The notes: a model not told the origin generated them from the letters alone. Shown: positions 7,059 through 16,751, counted from the first letter of the stretch. The stretch is 64,000 bases of DNA from Elusimicrobiota bacterium (GCA_028868375.1 JAGWUP010000006.1:1-64000); one strand, 5' to 3'. A program made the numbers and translations.

Positions 7059-8027
7059 ATGCCGACATTCAGGGATTTCATGGAGCGTTCGCTCTATGAT
7101 CCCAAGCTGGGCTATTATTCCCGCCGCCTGCCGCGCGCCGACTTCTATACGGCGCCGCAGCTGCATCCGGCCTTCGCTCAGGTCCTGGCCCGGCGGCTGG
7201 CCGCGCTGTGCCGCGAGCTGCGGCTGGACAGGCCGCGAGTCATCGAGGCGGGGGCCGGCGACGGCGCCCTGGCCGAGCAATTGCTGCCGGCGCTGCCGGC
7301 AGGCGCTCGCTACTGCGTGGTCGAGCGCTCGGCCGCCGCGTTGGCGCTGGCCGCGGCGCGCTTAAAGCCGCGCTTTGCCCGGCTCGACTGCCGCGCCGGC
7401 CTGGCGGAGCTCGAGCCCGGCGATGGGATCGTCTTTTCCAACGAGCTCGTCGACTCCTTTCCAGCGCACGTGCTGCAGATGGAGGGGGGGAAAGTCCGCG
7501 AGCTCTACGTCGATGACTCCGGCCGGGAGTTTCTGGGGCCGCTGTCCAAGCCGCAGTTGCGCGCCCATGCCTGCCGCGCCGCGGCCTTCCTAGGGGAGGG
7601 CCAGCGGCATGCGGTGAACCTCGAGATCGCTCCCTGGCTTGAGGAGGTCGCGAGAGTTCTGACTCGGGGAGCGCTTCTCACCATCGACTACGGCGCCAAG
7701 ATGGGGGCCGCCCCCAACCCGCCGCGCGCCTTCTACCGGCACTCCCTACCGGACGATTTGTCCGCACGTCCGGGCCGCCAGGACCTGACGGCCTCCGTGG
7801 ATTTCGACGAGTTGATCCGCGCGGGCCGGGCCCTGGGATTCAAACTCCATTACTACGGCAGCCTCGCCGGCTTCCTGATAGAGGGCGGCATCGGGGATTT
7901 CCTGCCGACGGGCCAGTCCGCCGCGGACGTCAAGTCGCGCGCCCAGGTCAAGACGTTGCTGCATCCAGAGGCGATGGGCGAGGTCTTTAAGGTCCTCATA
8001 CAGACCAAGGAAGAGCCGCGCGGATGA
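7059..8027 (+). CDS. NDUFAF7/MidA-family SAM-dependent methyltransferase
   Basis: A 322-residue class I methyltransferase. The family-typical opening [15 protein letters not shown] and [12 protein letters not shown] precedes the SAM motif [27 protein letters not shown] and LTIDYGAK follow, as in the DUF185/NDUFAF7 (MidA) family. In mitochondria NDUFAF7 dimethylates an arginine of NDUFS2, the NuoD homologue, during complex I assembly. Here the gene sits directly before nuoA (overlap ATGA), and NuoD keeps the corresponding Arg72. I therefore infer a complex I assembly methyltransferase. Other bacterial members have unassigned substrates. Confidence 0.88.
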   Translation: MPTFRDFMERSLYDPKLGYYSRRLPRADFYTAPQLHPAFAQVLARRLAALCRELRLDRPRVIEAGAGDGALAEQLLPALPAGARYCVVERSAAALALAAARLKPRFARLDCRAGLAELEPGDGIVFSNELVDSFPAHVLQMEGGKVRELYVDDSGREFLGPLSKPQLRAHACRAAAFLGEGQRHAVNLEIAPWLEEVARVLTRGALLTIDYGAKMGAAPNPPRAFYRHSLPDDLSARPGRQDLTASVDFDELIRAGRALGFKLHYYGSLAGFLIEGGIGDFLPTGQSAADVKSRAQVKTLLHPEAMGEVFKVLIQTKEEPRG

Positions 8028-8380
8028 CGAGCGCCTACGCCGCGGTCTACGCCATCGTCCTTCTGGGCGCGGCCTTCGCGGCCGTGACGCTGATCGCGGC
8101 CAAGCTCTTGCGCCCGCGCGTGGAATACGCCCGCAAGCTCAGCACCTACGAATGCGGCATCCCGGCCGTCGGCACCACGGAGGTCAAGCTCAACATCCGC
8201 TTCTATCTCTTCGCCCTGCTCTTCGTGCTCTTCGACGTGGAGACGCTCTTCATCTATCCCTGGGCCGTCACCGCGCGGCGCCTGGGCCCCCCGGCGATCG
8301 CCGAGATGGGCGTTTTCTTGGCGATCCTCGTGGCCGCCCTGGCCTACGCCTGGGCCAAGGGGGCGCTGCGATGGGAATAA
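8024..8380 (+). CDS. nuoA: NADH-quinone oxidoreductase subunit A
   Basis: A 118-residue membrane subunit with three hydrophobic segments, of the proton-pumping arm near the quinone channel. Recognisable by YECGIP, by [20 protein letters not shown] and by the third helix at the C-terminus. The Cys in YECG lies in the loop that switches between active states in complex I. Four-base overlap with the methyltransferase gene and ten-base overlap with nuoB indicate translational coupling. Confidence 0.95.
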   Translation: MTSAYAAVYAIVLLGAAFAAVTLIAAKLLRPRVEYARKLSTYECGIPAVGTTEVKLNIRFYLFALLFVLFDVETLFIYPWAVTARRLGPPAIAEMGVFLAILVAALAYAWAKGALRWE

Positions 8381-8985
8381 TCCTGGAGAAGCTGCCCGGC
8401 GTCACCAAGGGGCTTCCCGGCGGAGAGCTGCTGCTGACGACCGCCGACGCCTTCATCGACTTCGGCCGCAAGATGTCGCTGTGGCCGATGACCTTCGGCC
8501 TGGCCTGCTGCGCCATCGAGATGATGGGCTCCTACGCCTCCCGCTTCGATTTCGACCGCATGGGGGTCATCCCGCGCCCCTCGCCCAGGCAGGCCGACGT
8601 GATGATCGTGGCCGGCACCGTCTGCAAGAAGATGGCCGAGCCCATCCTCGAGATCTACCACCAGATGCCGGAGCCCCGCTTCGTCATCTCCATGGGAAGC
8701 TGCGCTAACTGCGGCGGCCCCTACTACGATTCCTACTCCGTGCTCAAGGGAGTGGACCGGATCGTGCCCGTGGACGTCTACGTCGCCGGCTGCCCGCCGC
8801 GGCCGGAGGCCCTGCAGTTCGCAGTCCTCAAGCTGCAAGACAAGATCGCGGGCATGCGCGCCATAGAGCGCGGCGCCGGCGCCACCCTCCAGCAGGAGCG
8901 CGGCTCTCGCGACGTCCTTTCCGCCGTCCCAAACGACGAGCCGCTGCCCAAGCCCGCGAGCGGGCCGCGCCTCGAGCTGCGCTGA
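8371..8985 (+). CDS. nuoB: NADH-quinone oxidoreductase subunit B
   Basis: A 204-residue peripheral subunit that holds the terminal iron-sulfur cluster N2, which passes electrons to quinone. Cluster ligands are visible as the adjacent pair Cys46-Cys47 (GLACC), Cys111 (MGSC) and Cys141 (AGCPPRPEA). The open frame extends upstream through nuoA, but homology begins at [10 protein letters not shown], so ATG 8371 is chosen. The last 35 residues ([13 protein letters not shown] onwards) are a less conserved tail. One-base overlap with nuoC. Confidence 0.95.
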   Translation: MGIILEKLPGVTKGLPGGELLLTTADAFIDFGRKMSLWPMTFGLACCAIEMMGSYASRFDFDRMGVIPRPSPRQADVMIVAGTVCKKMAEPILEIYHQMPEPRFVISMGSCANCGGPYYDSYSVLKGVDRIVPVDVYVAGCPPRPEALQFAVLKLQDKIAGMRAIERGAGATLQQERGSRDVLSAVPNDEPLPKPASGPRLELR

Positions 8986-9554
8986 TGGCCGACATCGAGG
9001 AGTTGGCCTCTCGGATCGCGGAGAAGCTGCCCGAGCTTTCCAGGCATCCCAACCCGGTCAAGGGCTACCTGACCCTGAAGCTCGAGGATGCCGCCAAACT
9101 GCCGCAGGCCGCGGCCGCGCTCAAGGCCCTGGGCTTCGATTACCTGGAGATGATCTCGGCCACCGATTGGCTGGGGGCGGTCAAGCCGGAGGGCTACATC
9201 AGAAACCCCAATCCCATCGTCTTTTTGCCGGAAGGGGCCACGCCGCAGTCCGTCCCCTCGGCCACCCCCGGCTTTCCCTACCGCCCGAGCTTCGAGCTGC
9301 TCTGGGCCTTCGCGGACCTGGCGGCGAAGGCCTGGGTTTTCCTCAAGTGCGAGGTCTCCCGAGAGGCCGCGTCCGTCCCCAGCCTGAGCGGACTCTACAA
9401 GGGCGCGGACTGGCAGGAGCGCGAGCTCTTCGACCTCATGGGCATTCGCTTCGAGGGGCATCCCAACCTCGCCAAGATCCTCACCCCCGATTTCCTCGTG
9501 GGCCATCCCCTGCGCAAGGACTACGTCCACGTCAAGGACCGCTTCGATGAGTAG
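8985..9554 (+). CDS. nuoC: NADH-quinone oxidoreductase subunit C
   Basis: A 189-residue subunit of the peripheral arm (30-kDa family) that packs against NuoD. The signature EREL(F)DLMGIRFEGHP is intact near residues 146-160, followed by LRKDY. It is not fused to NuoD, unlike the NuoCD of enterobacteria. Overlaps nuoB by one base (TGATG) and nuoD by eight. Confidence 0.95.
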   Translation: MADIEELASRIAEKLPELSRHPNPVKGYLTLKLEDAAKLPQAAAALKALGFDYLEMISATDWLGAVKPEGYIRNPNPIVFLPEGATPQSVPSATPGFPYRPSFELLWAFADLAAKAWVFLKCEVSREAASVPSLSGLYKGADWQERELFDLMGIRFEGHPNLAKILTPDFLVGHPLRKDYVHVKDRFDE

Positions 9555-10668
9555 CACGGCGGAAAAGACCATGAAGACGGACTCCATGTTCATCAACCTG
9601 GGGCCGCAGCACCCCTCCACCCACGGAGTCCTGCGCGTCGGGCTGACCATAGAGGGGGAGCTCATCACCAAGGCCGTCCCGGACATCGGCTACCTGCACC
9701 GGGGCACCTCCAAGCTGGCCGAGGTGCGCGGCTACCACCACTGCGTCGTGCTCACCGACCGCTGGGACTACGTCGCCGCCATGCCCAACAACCTGGTCTT
9801 CTGCCTGGCCGCAGAGAAGCTCATGGAGGTCCAGGCCCCGCCGCGCGCCGAGGCCCTGCGCGTGCTCATGTGCGAGCTCAACCGCGTCGCATCGCATCTG
9901 CTCTTCTTCGGCACCTACGGCATCGACATCGGCGCCTTCACGCCCTTTCTCTACGCCTTCCGCGAGCGGGAGATGATCCTCGATCTCTTCGAGATGGCCT
10001 GCGGGGCGCGCTTGACCTACAACTACATCCGCCTGGGCGGCGTCATGGCCGACGTGCCGCCGGAGTGGCTTGCCAAGTGCCGCGAGTTCGTCGACTACTT
10101 CAAGCCCAGGATCGACGAGTACGACACCCTCCTGACCTACAACCCCATCTTCATGGCCAGGACCAAGGAGGTGGGCTTGATCCCTGCCGCCGACGCCGTC
10201 TCCTGGTCCCTGTCCGGGGCGAACCTGCGCGGCTCCGGCGTCTGCTACGACGTGCGAAAGTCCGATCCCTACTGCGGCTACGAGCGCTACTCCTTCGACG
10301 TCCCGCTGGGCCAAACCGGCTCCTGCTGGGACCGCTATTTCTGCCGCGTCCAGGAGATGCGCCAGTCCATCCGCATCATCGAGCAGGTCCTGGGCGGCCT
10401 GCCGGAGGGCCCCACGATGGCCGCCGGCGTGGCGAAGATCCCCAAGCCCAAGCCCGGCGAGGCCTACGCCCACGTCGAGGGAGCGCGCGGCGATTTGGGC
10501 ATCTTCCTGGTCTCGGACGGCCAGGCCAGCCCCTACCGCATGCATGTGCGCGCCCCGTCCTTTCTGAACCTTGCCATCCTGCAGGAGCTCTTGGTCGGCA
10601 ACAAGGTCTCCGACGTCATCGCCATCCTGGGCTCCATCGACATCGTCCTGGGAGAGGTGGACCGGTAA
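9547..10668 (+). CDS. nuoD: NADH-quinone oxidoreductase subunit D
   Basis: A 373-residue 49-kDa-type subunit that forms the quinone-binding site with NuoB. Visible hallmarks are NLGPQHPSTHGVLR (18-30), DIGYLHRG, the C-terminal FLVSDG and RAPSF segments and the ending GEVDR. Arg72 in TDRWDY corresponds to the arginine near cluster N2 that NDUFAF7 methylates in mitochondria. As expected for complex I rather than group 4 hydrogenase, NiFe-ligating CxxC motifs are missing. An internal ATG at 9571 is an alternative start. One-base overlap (TAATG) with nuoH: C and D are followed directly by H, so E, F and G are missing. Confidence 0.95.
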   Translation: MSSTAEKTMKTDSMFINLGPQHPSTHGVLRVGLTIEGELITKAVPDIGYLHRGTSKLAEVRGYHHCVVLTDRWDYVAAMPNNLVFCLAAEKLMEVQAPPRAEALRVLMCELNRVASHLLFFGTYGIDIGAFTPFLYAFREREMILDLFEMACGARLTYNYIRLGGVMADVPPEWLAKCREFVDYFKPRIDEYDTLLTYNPIFMARTKEVGLIPAADAVSWSLSGANLRGSGVCYDVRKSDPYCGYERYSFDVPLGQTGSCWDRYFCRVQEMRQSIRIIEQVLGGLPEGPTMAAGVAKIPKPKPGEAYAHVEGARGDLGIFLVSDGQASPYRMHVRAPSFLNLAILQELLVGNKVSDVIAILGSIDIVLGEVDR

Positions 10669-11975
10669 TGAGCGAAGAGCCAAAGCCCGACGCCAAGGCC
10701 CCCGCCGCAAAGGCGGCGCCCGCAAAGAAAACTTTCCCGCCGGCCAAGTTCAACGAGAAGGCCGGGCGGCTGCTCAAGACCACGCGCTACTGGCCCACGG
10801 AGCTCTGGGCAAACCCCTGGAACAAGCCCAGCTACCGCCGCGGCGCGCTGCTGCTTGGCGGCATCATCCTGGGCCTGCTCGCCACCGGGGCGGCCGTGGG
10901 CGAGCTGGCCGTTTGGGGAGACCGTTTGTACGCCTGGCTGCTGGCCTTCATCTCCGCGCGGGGGGGCTCGCCGGTGCTTGCCCAAGGCATCTGGGCGGTC
11001 TTCAAGGGCCTGCTGGTGCTCCACGTCATCCTGCTCAACGGGCTCTGGGCCGTCTGGTGGGAGCGCAAGATCAGCGCCCATATCCAATCGCGGGTCGGCC
11101 CCGTCTACGCGGGGGGTTTTCACGGCTGGGCCCAGACCATCTGCGACGGCATCAAGCTCCTATTAAAGGAAGACATCACGCCGGCCGCCTCGGACGCCTG
11201 GGTCCATGCCCTGGCCCCGGCCATCGTCGTCGTCCCGGTGGTGGCCGCCTTCGCCCCGGTCAGCTTCGGCCGGCAATTGGCCGCGGCCAACCTCGACGTG
11301 GGAGTCCTCTACGTCTTCGCGATGGCCGGCATCTCCGTCATCGGCATCGTCATGGCCGGCTGGGCCTCCGGCAATAAGTATTCCCTCTTGGGCGGCCTGC
11401 GCGCCTGCGCCCAGCTGGTCAGCTACGAGCTGCCGCGCGGCTTCTCCATCGTTCCCGTGCTGATGTTCGCGGGCTCCCTCAACATCTCCGCCATCGCCGC
11501 CGCCCAGGCGGGCTACAAGTGGGGCTTTCTGCCGCGCTGGTTCATCTTCTATCCGGTCGTCGGGCAATTGGCTTTCCTGATCTTTCTCATCGCCTCCATC
11601 GCCGAGACCAACCGCACCCCCTTCGACATCCCGGAGGCGGAGTCCGAGCTGGTCAGCGGCTTCCACACCGAGTACTCCGGCATGAAATGGTCGATCTTCT
11701 TTCTGTCCGAGTACGGCTACGTCCTCCTGGCCAGCTTCCTGCTGGCGGCCTTCTTCCTGGGCGGCGGCGCCTCCCCGTTCGCCTTCGACCACCTGATCCC
11801 CAGCTGGATCTGGATGCTGGGCAAGGCGATGCTGATGATGTTCCTCTTTCTTTGGGCGCGCTGGACCTTCCCGCGCCTGCGCGCCGACCAATTGATGGAC
11901 TTCAACTGGAAATTCCTGCTGCCCTGGAGCTTCGCCAACATCGCCTTGGCCGGGGTCTGGCTGCTGCTGTCATGA
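10668..11975 (+). CDS. nuoH: NADH-quinone oxidoreductase subunit H
   Basis: A 435-residue multi-spanning subunit linking the peripheral and membrane arms and lining the quinone tunnel. Conserved loops include WERKISAHIQSRVGP, PFDIPEAESELVSGFHTEYSG and the RLRADQLM ending. It is longer than usual (commonly about 330-350) because of a soluble N-terminal extension: about 30 residues rich in Lys, Ala and Pro, then a further soluble segment before the first membrane helix at about 62. The extension has no known role. ATGA overlap with nuoI. Confidence 0.95.
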   Translation: MSEEPKPDAKAPAAKAAPAKKTFPPAKFNEKAGRLLKTTRYWPTELWANPWNKPSYRRGALLLGGIILGLLATGAAVGELAVWGDRLYAWLLAFISARGGSPVLAQGIWAVFKGLLVLHVILLNGLWAVWWERKISAHIQSRVGPVYAGGFHGWAQTICDGIKLLLKEDITPAASDAWVHALAPAIVVVPVVAAFAPVSFGRQLAAANLDVGVLYVFAMAGISVIGIVMAGWASGNKYSLLGGLRACAQLVSYELPRGFSIVPVLMFAGSLNISAIAAAQAGYKWGFLPRWFIFYPVVGQLAFLIFLIASIAETNRTPFDIPEAESELVSGFHTEYSGMKWSIFFLSEYGYVLLASFLLAAFFLGGGASPFAFDHLIPSWIWMLGKAMLMMFLFLWARWTFPRLRADQLMDFNWKFLLPWSFANIALAGVWLLLS

Positions 11976-12499
11976 TCGACTATTTCGCGAAGGTCTTGCG
12001 GGCGGCCTGGAACACCTGCAAGGGGCTCGGCTTGACGCTCAAGTACCTCTTCAAGCCCGCCATCACGGTGCACTATCCGGACGAGAAGCTGGTCCCCTAC
12101 GAGCGCTTCCGCGGGGCCCTGCTCTTCGATGCGGTCACCTGCATTTCCTGCAACCTCTGCGTGAAGGCCTGCCCGTCCACCTGCATCGATCTCGAGAACG
12201 CCACGATCCCGGACCCCAAGAACCCGCAGGCGCGCAAGAAGGTGGCGCGGGTGGAGTGGTACTCCATCGACTTCGGCAAGTGCAACTTCTGCCGGCTCTG
12301 CGAGGAATCCTGCCCGACCAAGCCCAAGAGCGTCTGGCACTCCCTGGACTACGAGCTGGTGTTCTTCTCGCGCGACGAGATGGTCCGCTGCTGGAAGGCC
12401 GGCATGAGCTGGGTGGGGCAGTACTGGGACCGCAGGGCCAAGCAGTTCAAGGACCCTCCCGGCCAAGTCCGCATCATGGAGGTCGACGCAAGGCGCTGA
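11972..12499 (+). CDS. nuoI: NADH-quinone oxidoreductase subunit I
   Basis: A 175-residue 8Fe ferredoxin-like subunit that carries clusters N6a and N6b and passes electrons to NuoB. Ligand sets are Cys57, 60, 63, 67 (CISCNLCVKACP) and Cys104, 107, 110, 114 (CNFCRLCEESCP). With NuoEFG absent from the operon, this subunit could be the docking point for a ferredoxin-like donor; that is inference. One-base overlap with nuoJ. Confidence 0.95.
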   Translation: MIDYFAKVLRAAWNTCKGLGLTLKYLFKPAITVHYPDEKLVPYERFRGALLFDAVTCISCNLCVKACPSTCIDLENATIPDPKNPQARKKVARVEWYSIDFGKCNFCRLCEESCPTKPKSVWHSLDYELVFFSRDEMVRCWKAGMSWVGQYWDRRAKQFKDPPGQVRIMEVDARR

Positions 12500-12993
12500 T
12501 GGCCGAATCCCTCATCTTCTACAGCCTGGCCGCGCTCGTCCTACTCTCGGCCCTGGCCGTCGTGACGATGCGCAACACCGTGCACTCGGCATTGTTTTTG
12601 GGCCTCTCCCTGGCCGGCCTGGCCGGCATCTTCGCCGAGCTCTCCGCCGATTTCCTCTTCGCCGCGCAGATCCTGGTCTACGTCGGCGGCATCGCGGTGC
12701 TCTTCATCTTCGTCGTGATGCTCCTGGGCCGCGCCTCGGACCTGCACCTGCGCCAGATCAACGCCCAATGGCCGGCGGCGCTCTTGGTCTGCGCCGTCGC
12801 CGCCGCCGGCCTCTGGCGCGCCGCGCGCTCATTTATAGCGCCCGCCGCGACGCGGGCACCGGCTCCCACGACGGAGCGGCTGGGCCGCCTGTTGATGGGC
12901 GGCTACGCCGTCCCCTTCGAGCTGGTCTCCCTGCTGCTGACGGCCGCCCTCCTAGGCGCGGTCTTTTTCTCGCGCCTGGAGAAGAACCCATGA
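12499..12993 (+). CDS. nuoJ: NADH-quinone oxidoreductase subunit J
   Basis: A 164-residue membrane subunit with five hydrophobic segments. The third helix carries the conserved QILVYVGGIAVLFIFVVML signature, whose pi-bulge takes part in coupling. The C-terminal half is variable, as is usual. Overlaps nuoK by four bases. Confidence 0.93.
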   Translation: MAESLIFYSLAALVLLSALAVVTMRNTVHSALFLGLSLAGLAGIFAELSADFLFAAQILVYVGGIAVLFIFVVMLLGRASDLHLRQINAQWPAALLVCAVAAAGLWRAARSFIAPAATRAPAPTTERLGRLLMGGYAVPFELVSLLLTAALLGAVFFSRLEKNP

Positions 12994-13295
12994 CCCTTTC
13001 CTCCTGCCTGCTCTTATCGGGCGCCCTCTTCTTGATCGGAATCTTCGGCGCGCTGACCCGCCGCAACGTCATCGGCATCCTCATGGGCATTGAGCTGATG
13101 TTCAACGCCGCCAACCTGAACCTGGCCGCCTTCAACCATTTCCTGCACCCGGGCGGCGTGGCCGGCCAATGCCTGGCCCTCTTCATCATCGCCATCGCCG
13201 CCGCGGAGGTCGTCGTCGGCCTGGCGCTGGTGCTGGCGATCAACCGCAACGCCGACACGGTCTACGTCGAGGAGTTCAACCTGCTCAAGGGCTGA
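12990..13295 (+). CDS. nuoK: NADH-quinone oxidoreductase subunit K
   Basis: A 101-residue, three-helix membrane subunit. The buried carboxylate Glu35 in the GIELMFNAANLN helix is present, and a second acidic residue lies in AAAEVVVGLAL; both belong to the central proton-conducting axis. Length is normal. Two bases separate it from nuoL. Confidence 0.95.
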   Translation: MTLSSCLLLSGALFLIGIFGALTRRNVIGILMGIELMFNAANLNLAAFNHFLHPGGVAGQCLALFIIAIAAAEVVVGLALVLAINRNADTVYVEEFNLLKG

Positions 13296-13297
13296 CC

Positions 13298-15274
13298 ATG
13301 CTAGAGCACGTCTACCTGATTGCGTTGATCCCGCTGGCGGCCTCCCTGGTCATCCTCTTCGGCTTCAAGGAAAATCCCCGCTCGCGCGCTCCCTACCTGG
13401 GCATCGCCGCCATGCTCTGGTGCTTTCTTCAGTCCTGCGCCGTCTTCCACCGCGTCGCCGCCTCGGCCCTGCCGCTGTCCTACGAGGCGAACATGGAATG
13501 GTTCCGCCTGCCGGTGCAGATCGCCGGCAAGGCCTTCGCCCTGCCGCTTCAGCTTGGCGTGCTCATCGACGGGCCGGCCGCGCTGATGCTCTGCGTCGTC
13601 ACCCTGGTCAGCCTGATGGTCCAGATCTACTCCTTGGGCTACATGCACGGCGACCCGCGCCTGCGCCGCTACTACGCCTTCCTCTCCTTCTTCACCGCCT
13701 CGATGCTGGGCCTGGTGGTCTCAAGCGACCTCCTGGTGACCTTCATGTGCTGGGAGCTGGTCGGCGTCTCCTCCTACCTGCTCATCGGCTTCTGGTTCGA
13801 GAAGCCGGGCCCCGCCTACGCCTCCAAGAAGGCCTTCATCACGACGAAGCTCGGCGACTGCGGGCTCTACGTGGCGCTGCTCTTGCTCTTTACCAAGACC
13901 GGCACCTTCCAGATCAGCGCCCTGCGCGAGTCGGTGGCGCACGGCTACCTGGCGGGAGCGGCGGCGACGGCGGTGGCCCTGGGCATGCTCCTGGGCTGCA
14001 TCGGCAAGTCGGCCCAGTGGCCGCTGTTCATCTGGCTTCCCGACGCCATGGAGGGCCCCACCCCCGTCTCCGCCCTCATCCACGCGGCGACGATGGTGGC
14101 GGCCGGCATCTACCTGGTGGCGCGGACCTACTTCATTTACTTGGCAAGCCCCGTGGCGCTGGAGACGGCGGCCTGGATCGGCCTGATCACGGCCTTTTTG
14201 GCCGCGACGATGGCGATCGTGGCCTACGACATCAAGCGGGTGCTGGCCTTCTCCACCATCTCCCAGCTGGGCTTCATGATGTGCGCCCTGGGCGCCGGCG
14301 GCTACGCGGCCGGGCTCTTCCATCTGACCACCCACGCCTTCTTCAAGTCTCTCCTCTTCCTCGGCGCCGGCTCCGTCATCCATGCCGTTCACACCAACGA
14401 CATGCGGCGGATGGGGGGGCTTTCCAAGAAGATGCCGATCACCTTCGTGACGATGGTCCTGGCCACCCTGGCCATCGCGGGGGTGCCGCCCTTCGCCGGC
14501 TATTTCTCCAAGGAGCTGATCCTAAAGGCCGTCTACCAGCACAGCCCGGCGATGTTCTTCCTGCTGGCCGCCGCCGCCCTCCTGACCGCCTTCTACATGA
14601 CCCGCCTCATCATGCTGACCTTCCTGGGAGCGCCGCGCGAGGAGGAGCTGCACCAGCACGCCCACGAGTCTCCGGCCTCCATGACCGGCCCGATGATGCT
14701 CCTGGCCTCCCTGGCCGTCGTCTCCGGCATGGCCCTGGCCCACGCGGGCTTCATCGAGCGCCTGCTGCCGCTCTCCGCCGCGGCGCCGGCGGAGGAATTG
14801 GCGGCGCGGGAGTTTCCGGAATGGCTGGGGGCCGGCGTCAGCGTCCTGGGAGCCCTCTCCATCGTCCTGGGCTTCCTGCTCTATCGCGGCCCGGCCTTCG
14901 AGACGGCCAAGGCCCTCAAGCGCCGCTTCTCCGGGCTCTTCGAGCTTCTGGAGAACCGCTACGGCTTCGACGCCTTCTTCCTGCGCCTGGTCGAAGCGGC
15001 CGACGCCCTCTCCCGCTTCTGCTTCTGGTTCGACTCTCAGGTCGTCGACCGAGTCTTCGTCGACGGCTGGGGCCTCTTGACCCTGATCTGGGCCGAGGCC
15101 GCCCAGCTCGTCGACTCCCGGCTCATCGACCGCACGGTCGACGGCTTCGGCCTGCTCTCCCTGGACTTGGGCGGCGGCCTGCGCGCCCTGGTGCGCGACG
15201 GCCAGGTCCAGGAATACCTCATGTACGTCGCCATCGTCGTCAGCCTATTCGCCGCCCTGCTCTTGATGAGATAA
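13298..15274 (+). CDS. nuoL: NADH-quinone oxidoreductase subunit L
   Basis: A 658-residue antiporter-like subunit at the distal end of the membrane arm. Conserved features include CWELVGVSSYLLIGFW (glutamate of the first half-channel), KSAQWPLFIWLPDAMEGPTPVSALIHAATMV and the KRVLAFSTISQLGFM segment. The C-terminal region from about 540 contains the amphipathic transverse helix and last anchor (NRYGFDAFF to the end). ATG is preceded by only two bases after nuoK. Confidence 0.95.
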   Translation: MLEHVYLIALIPLAASLVILFGFKENPRSRAPYLGIAAMLWCFLQSCAVFHRVAASALPLSYEANMEWFRLPVQIAGKAFALPLQLGVLIDGPAALMLCVVTLVSLMVQIYSLGYMHGDPRLRRYYAFLSFFTASMLGLVVSSDLLVTFMCWELVGVSSYLLIGFWFEKPGPAYASKKAFITTKLGDCGLYVALLLLFTKTGTFQISALRESVAHGYLAGAAATAVALGMLLGCIGKSAQWPLFIWLPDAMEGPTPVSALIHAATMVAAGIYLVARTYFIYLASPVALETAAWIGLITAFLAATMAIVAYDIKRVLAFSTISQLGFMMCALGAGGYAAGLFHLTTHAFFKSLLFLGAGSVIHAVHTNDMRRMGGLSKKMPITFVTMVLATLAIAGVPPFAGYFSKELILKAVYQHSPAMFFLLAAAALLTAFYMTRLIMLTFLGAPREEELHQHAHESPASMTGPMMLLASLAVVSGMALAHAGFIERLLPLSAAAPAEELAAREFPEWLGAGVSVLGALSIVLGFLLYRGPAFETAKALKRRFSGLFELLENRYGFDAFFLRLVEAADALSRFCFWFDSQVVDRVFVDGWGLLTLIWAEAAQLVDSRLIDRTVDGFGLLSLDLGGGLRALVRDGQVQEYLMYVAIVVSLFAALLLMR

Positions 15275-15287
15275 CCGCGGAGACCAC

Positions 15288-16751
15288 ATGAACACCTTAA
15301 GCCTCATCACCTTCATCCCGCTTCTGGGAGCGATCATCGTCCTCTTCCTGCCCAAGGACCGCGTGCGGGCCATCCAGACGACGGCGATCGCGGCGGCCTC
15401 CGTCTCCTTCATCCTATCGGTGGCGCTCTTCTTCTTCTTCGACCGCGCCACGCCCGGCATGCAGTTCGTCGAGCACGCCGACTGGATCCCGTCGATGGGA
15501 ATCTCCTACTTTCTGGGCGTCGACGGCCTCTCCTACCCGCTCTTGGTGCTGACGACCCTGATGACCCTGGTCGGCCTGATCGGCTCCCTGGGCGTCAAGA
15601 ATCGCGTCAAGGAGTACTTCTTCTGGTTCCTGCTGCTCGACGTGGGCATGCTGGGCGTCTTCGAGGCCTTGGACCTGGTGCTCTTCTACGTCTTCTGGGA
15701 GCTCTGCCTGGTGCCGATGTATTTCTTGATCGGCATCTGGGGCGGGCCCAAGAAGGAGTACGCCGCGATCAAGTTCTTCCTCTACACCCTGGCCGGCTCC
15801 GTCTTCATGCTCCTGGCCATCCTCGCCGTCTACTTCAACTCCACGCCGCACACCTTCGACATCCTGGCCCTGATGAAGGCCCACTCCGCCTGGAGCCTGC
15901 GCTTCCAGATACTGGTCTTCCTGGGCTTCTACCTGGCCTTCGCCATCAAGGTCCCGGCCTTCCCGTTCCACACCTGGCTGCCCTTGGCCCACGTCGAGGC
16001 CCCGACCGCAGTCTCGGTGATCCTGGCGGCGGTGCTGCTCAAGATGGGAGTCTACGGCATCCTGCGCATCAGCTACGGCATGCTGCCGCTGGCCTTCCAC
16101 TGGTTTCTGCCCTATCTCGTCGTCATCGCCGTCGTCAACATCGTCTACGGCTCCCTCTGCGCCATGGCGCAGACCGACATGAAGAAGATGGTCGCCTACT
16201 CCTCGGTCAACCACATGGGCTACTGCCTCCTGGGCATCGCGGGGCTCTCGGCCACCGGCTTTTCCGGGGCGGTCTTCCAGATGATCGCCCACGGCATCAT
16301 CACCGGCGCCCTCTTCCTTCTGGTCGGGGTCATCTACGACCGCGCCCACACCCGCGACATCGCCGCCTTCGGCGGCCTGGCGGCCAAGGTCCCGGTCTAC
16401 GGGGCCTTCATGTTCCTGCTCTGCTTCGCCTCCCTGGGCCTGCCGGGCCTGGCCGGCTTCGTGGGCGAGTTCCTCTGCTTCTTGGGCGCCTTCGCGCGCT
16501 GGAAGGTCTACACCGCCGTCGCGGTGCTGGGTGTGCTGGCCACCGCCGCCTTCTTCCTGCGCATGCTGCAGAAGGTGTTTTTGGGACCCCTCAACGCCAA
16601 GTGGGCGGAGCTGCCGGACATGACGGCGCGGGAACTCATCTCCATCGCCCCGCTGGCCGCCCTGAGCGTCATCATCGGAGTCTGGCCCGGCTGGGTGCTC
16701 AACCTCATGAACGCCACCATCCTGCACATGACGGCCTTCGTCAAGCCATGA
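15288..16751 (+). CDS. nuoM: NADH-quinone oxidoreductase subunit M
   Basis: A 487-residue antiporter-like subunit with about 14 helices. Diagnostic segments are FWELCLVPMYFLIGIWGG, FPFHTWLPLAHVEAPTAVSV and KKMVAYSSVNHMGY; the glutamate in FWEL and the lysine before the conserved proline-broken helix are present. A GGAG ribosome-binding site lies before the ATG after a 13-base gap from nuoL, the largest gap within the nuo run. Four-base overlap with nuoN. Confidence 0.95.
   Translation: MNTLSLITFIPLLGAIIVLFLPKDRVRAIQTTAIAAASVSFILSVALFFFFDRATPGMQFVEHADWIPSMGISYFLGVDGLSYPLLVLTTLMTLVGLIGSLGVKNRVKEYFFWFLLLDVGMLGVFEALDLVLFYVFWELCLVPMYFLIGIWGGPKKEYAAIKFFLYTLAGSVFMLLAILAVYFNSTPHTFDILALMKAHSAWSLRFQILVFLGFYLAFAIKVPAFPFHTWLPLAHVEAPTAVSVILAAVLLKMGVYGILRISYGMLPLAFHWFLPYLVVIAVVNIVYGSLCAMAQTDMKKMVAYSSVNHMGYCLLGIAGLSATGFSGAVFQMIAHGIITGALFLLVGVIYDRAHTRDIAAFGGLAAKVPVYGAFMFLLCFASLGLPGLAGFVGEFLCFLGAFARWKVYTAVAVLGVLATAAFFLRMLQKVFLGPLNAKWAELPDMTARELISIAPLAALSVIIGVWPGWVLNLMNATILHMTAFVKP

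Noticed and set aside
9870-12499. Very long plus-strand frames that run through nuoD, nuoH and nuoI in other frames before entering the real genes
   Set aside because: High GC removes stops from shadow frames; homology begins only at the internal ATG of nuoH (10668) and nuoI (11972).
13420-15291. A 623-codon plus-strand frame inside nuoL
   Set aside because: Low-complexity Arg/Pro/Gly/His-rich translation overlapping a fully conserved gene; a shadow frame.
15414-16727. A 437-codon minus-strand frame opposite nuoM
   Set aside because: Glu/Asp/His/Gln-rich antisense artefact of a GC-rich membrane gene.
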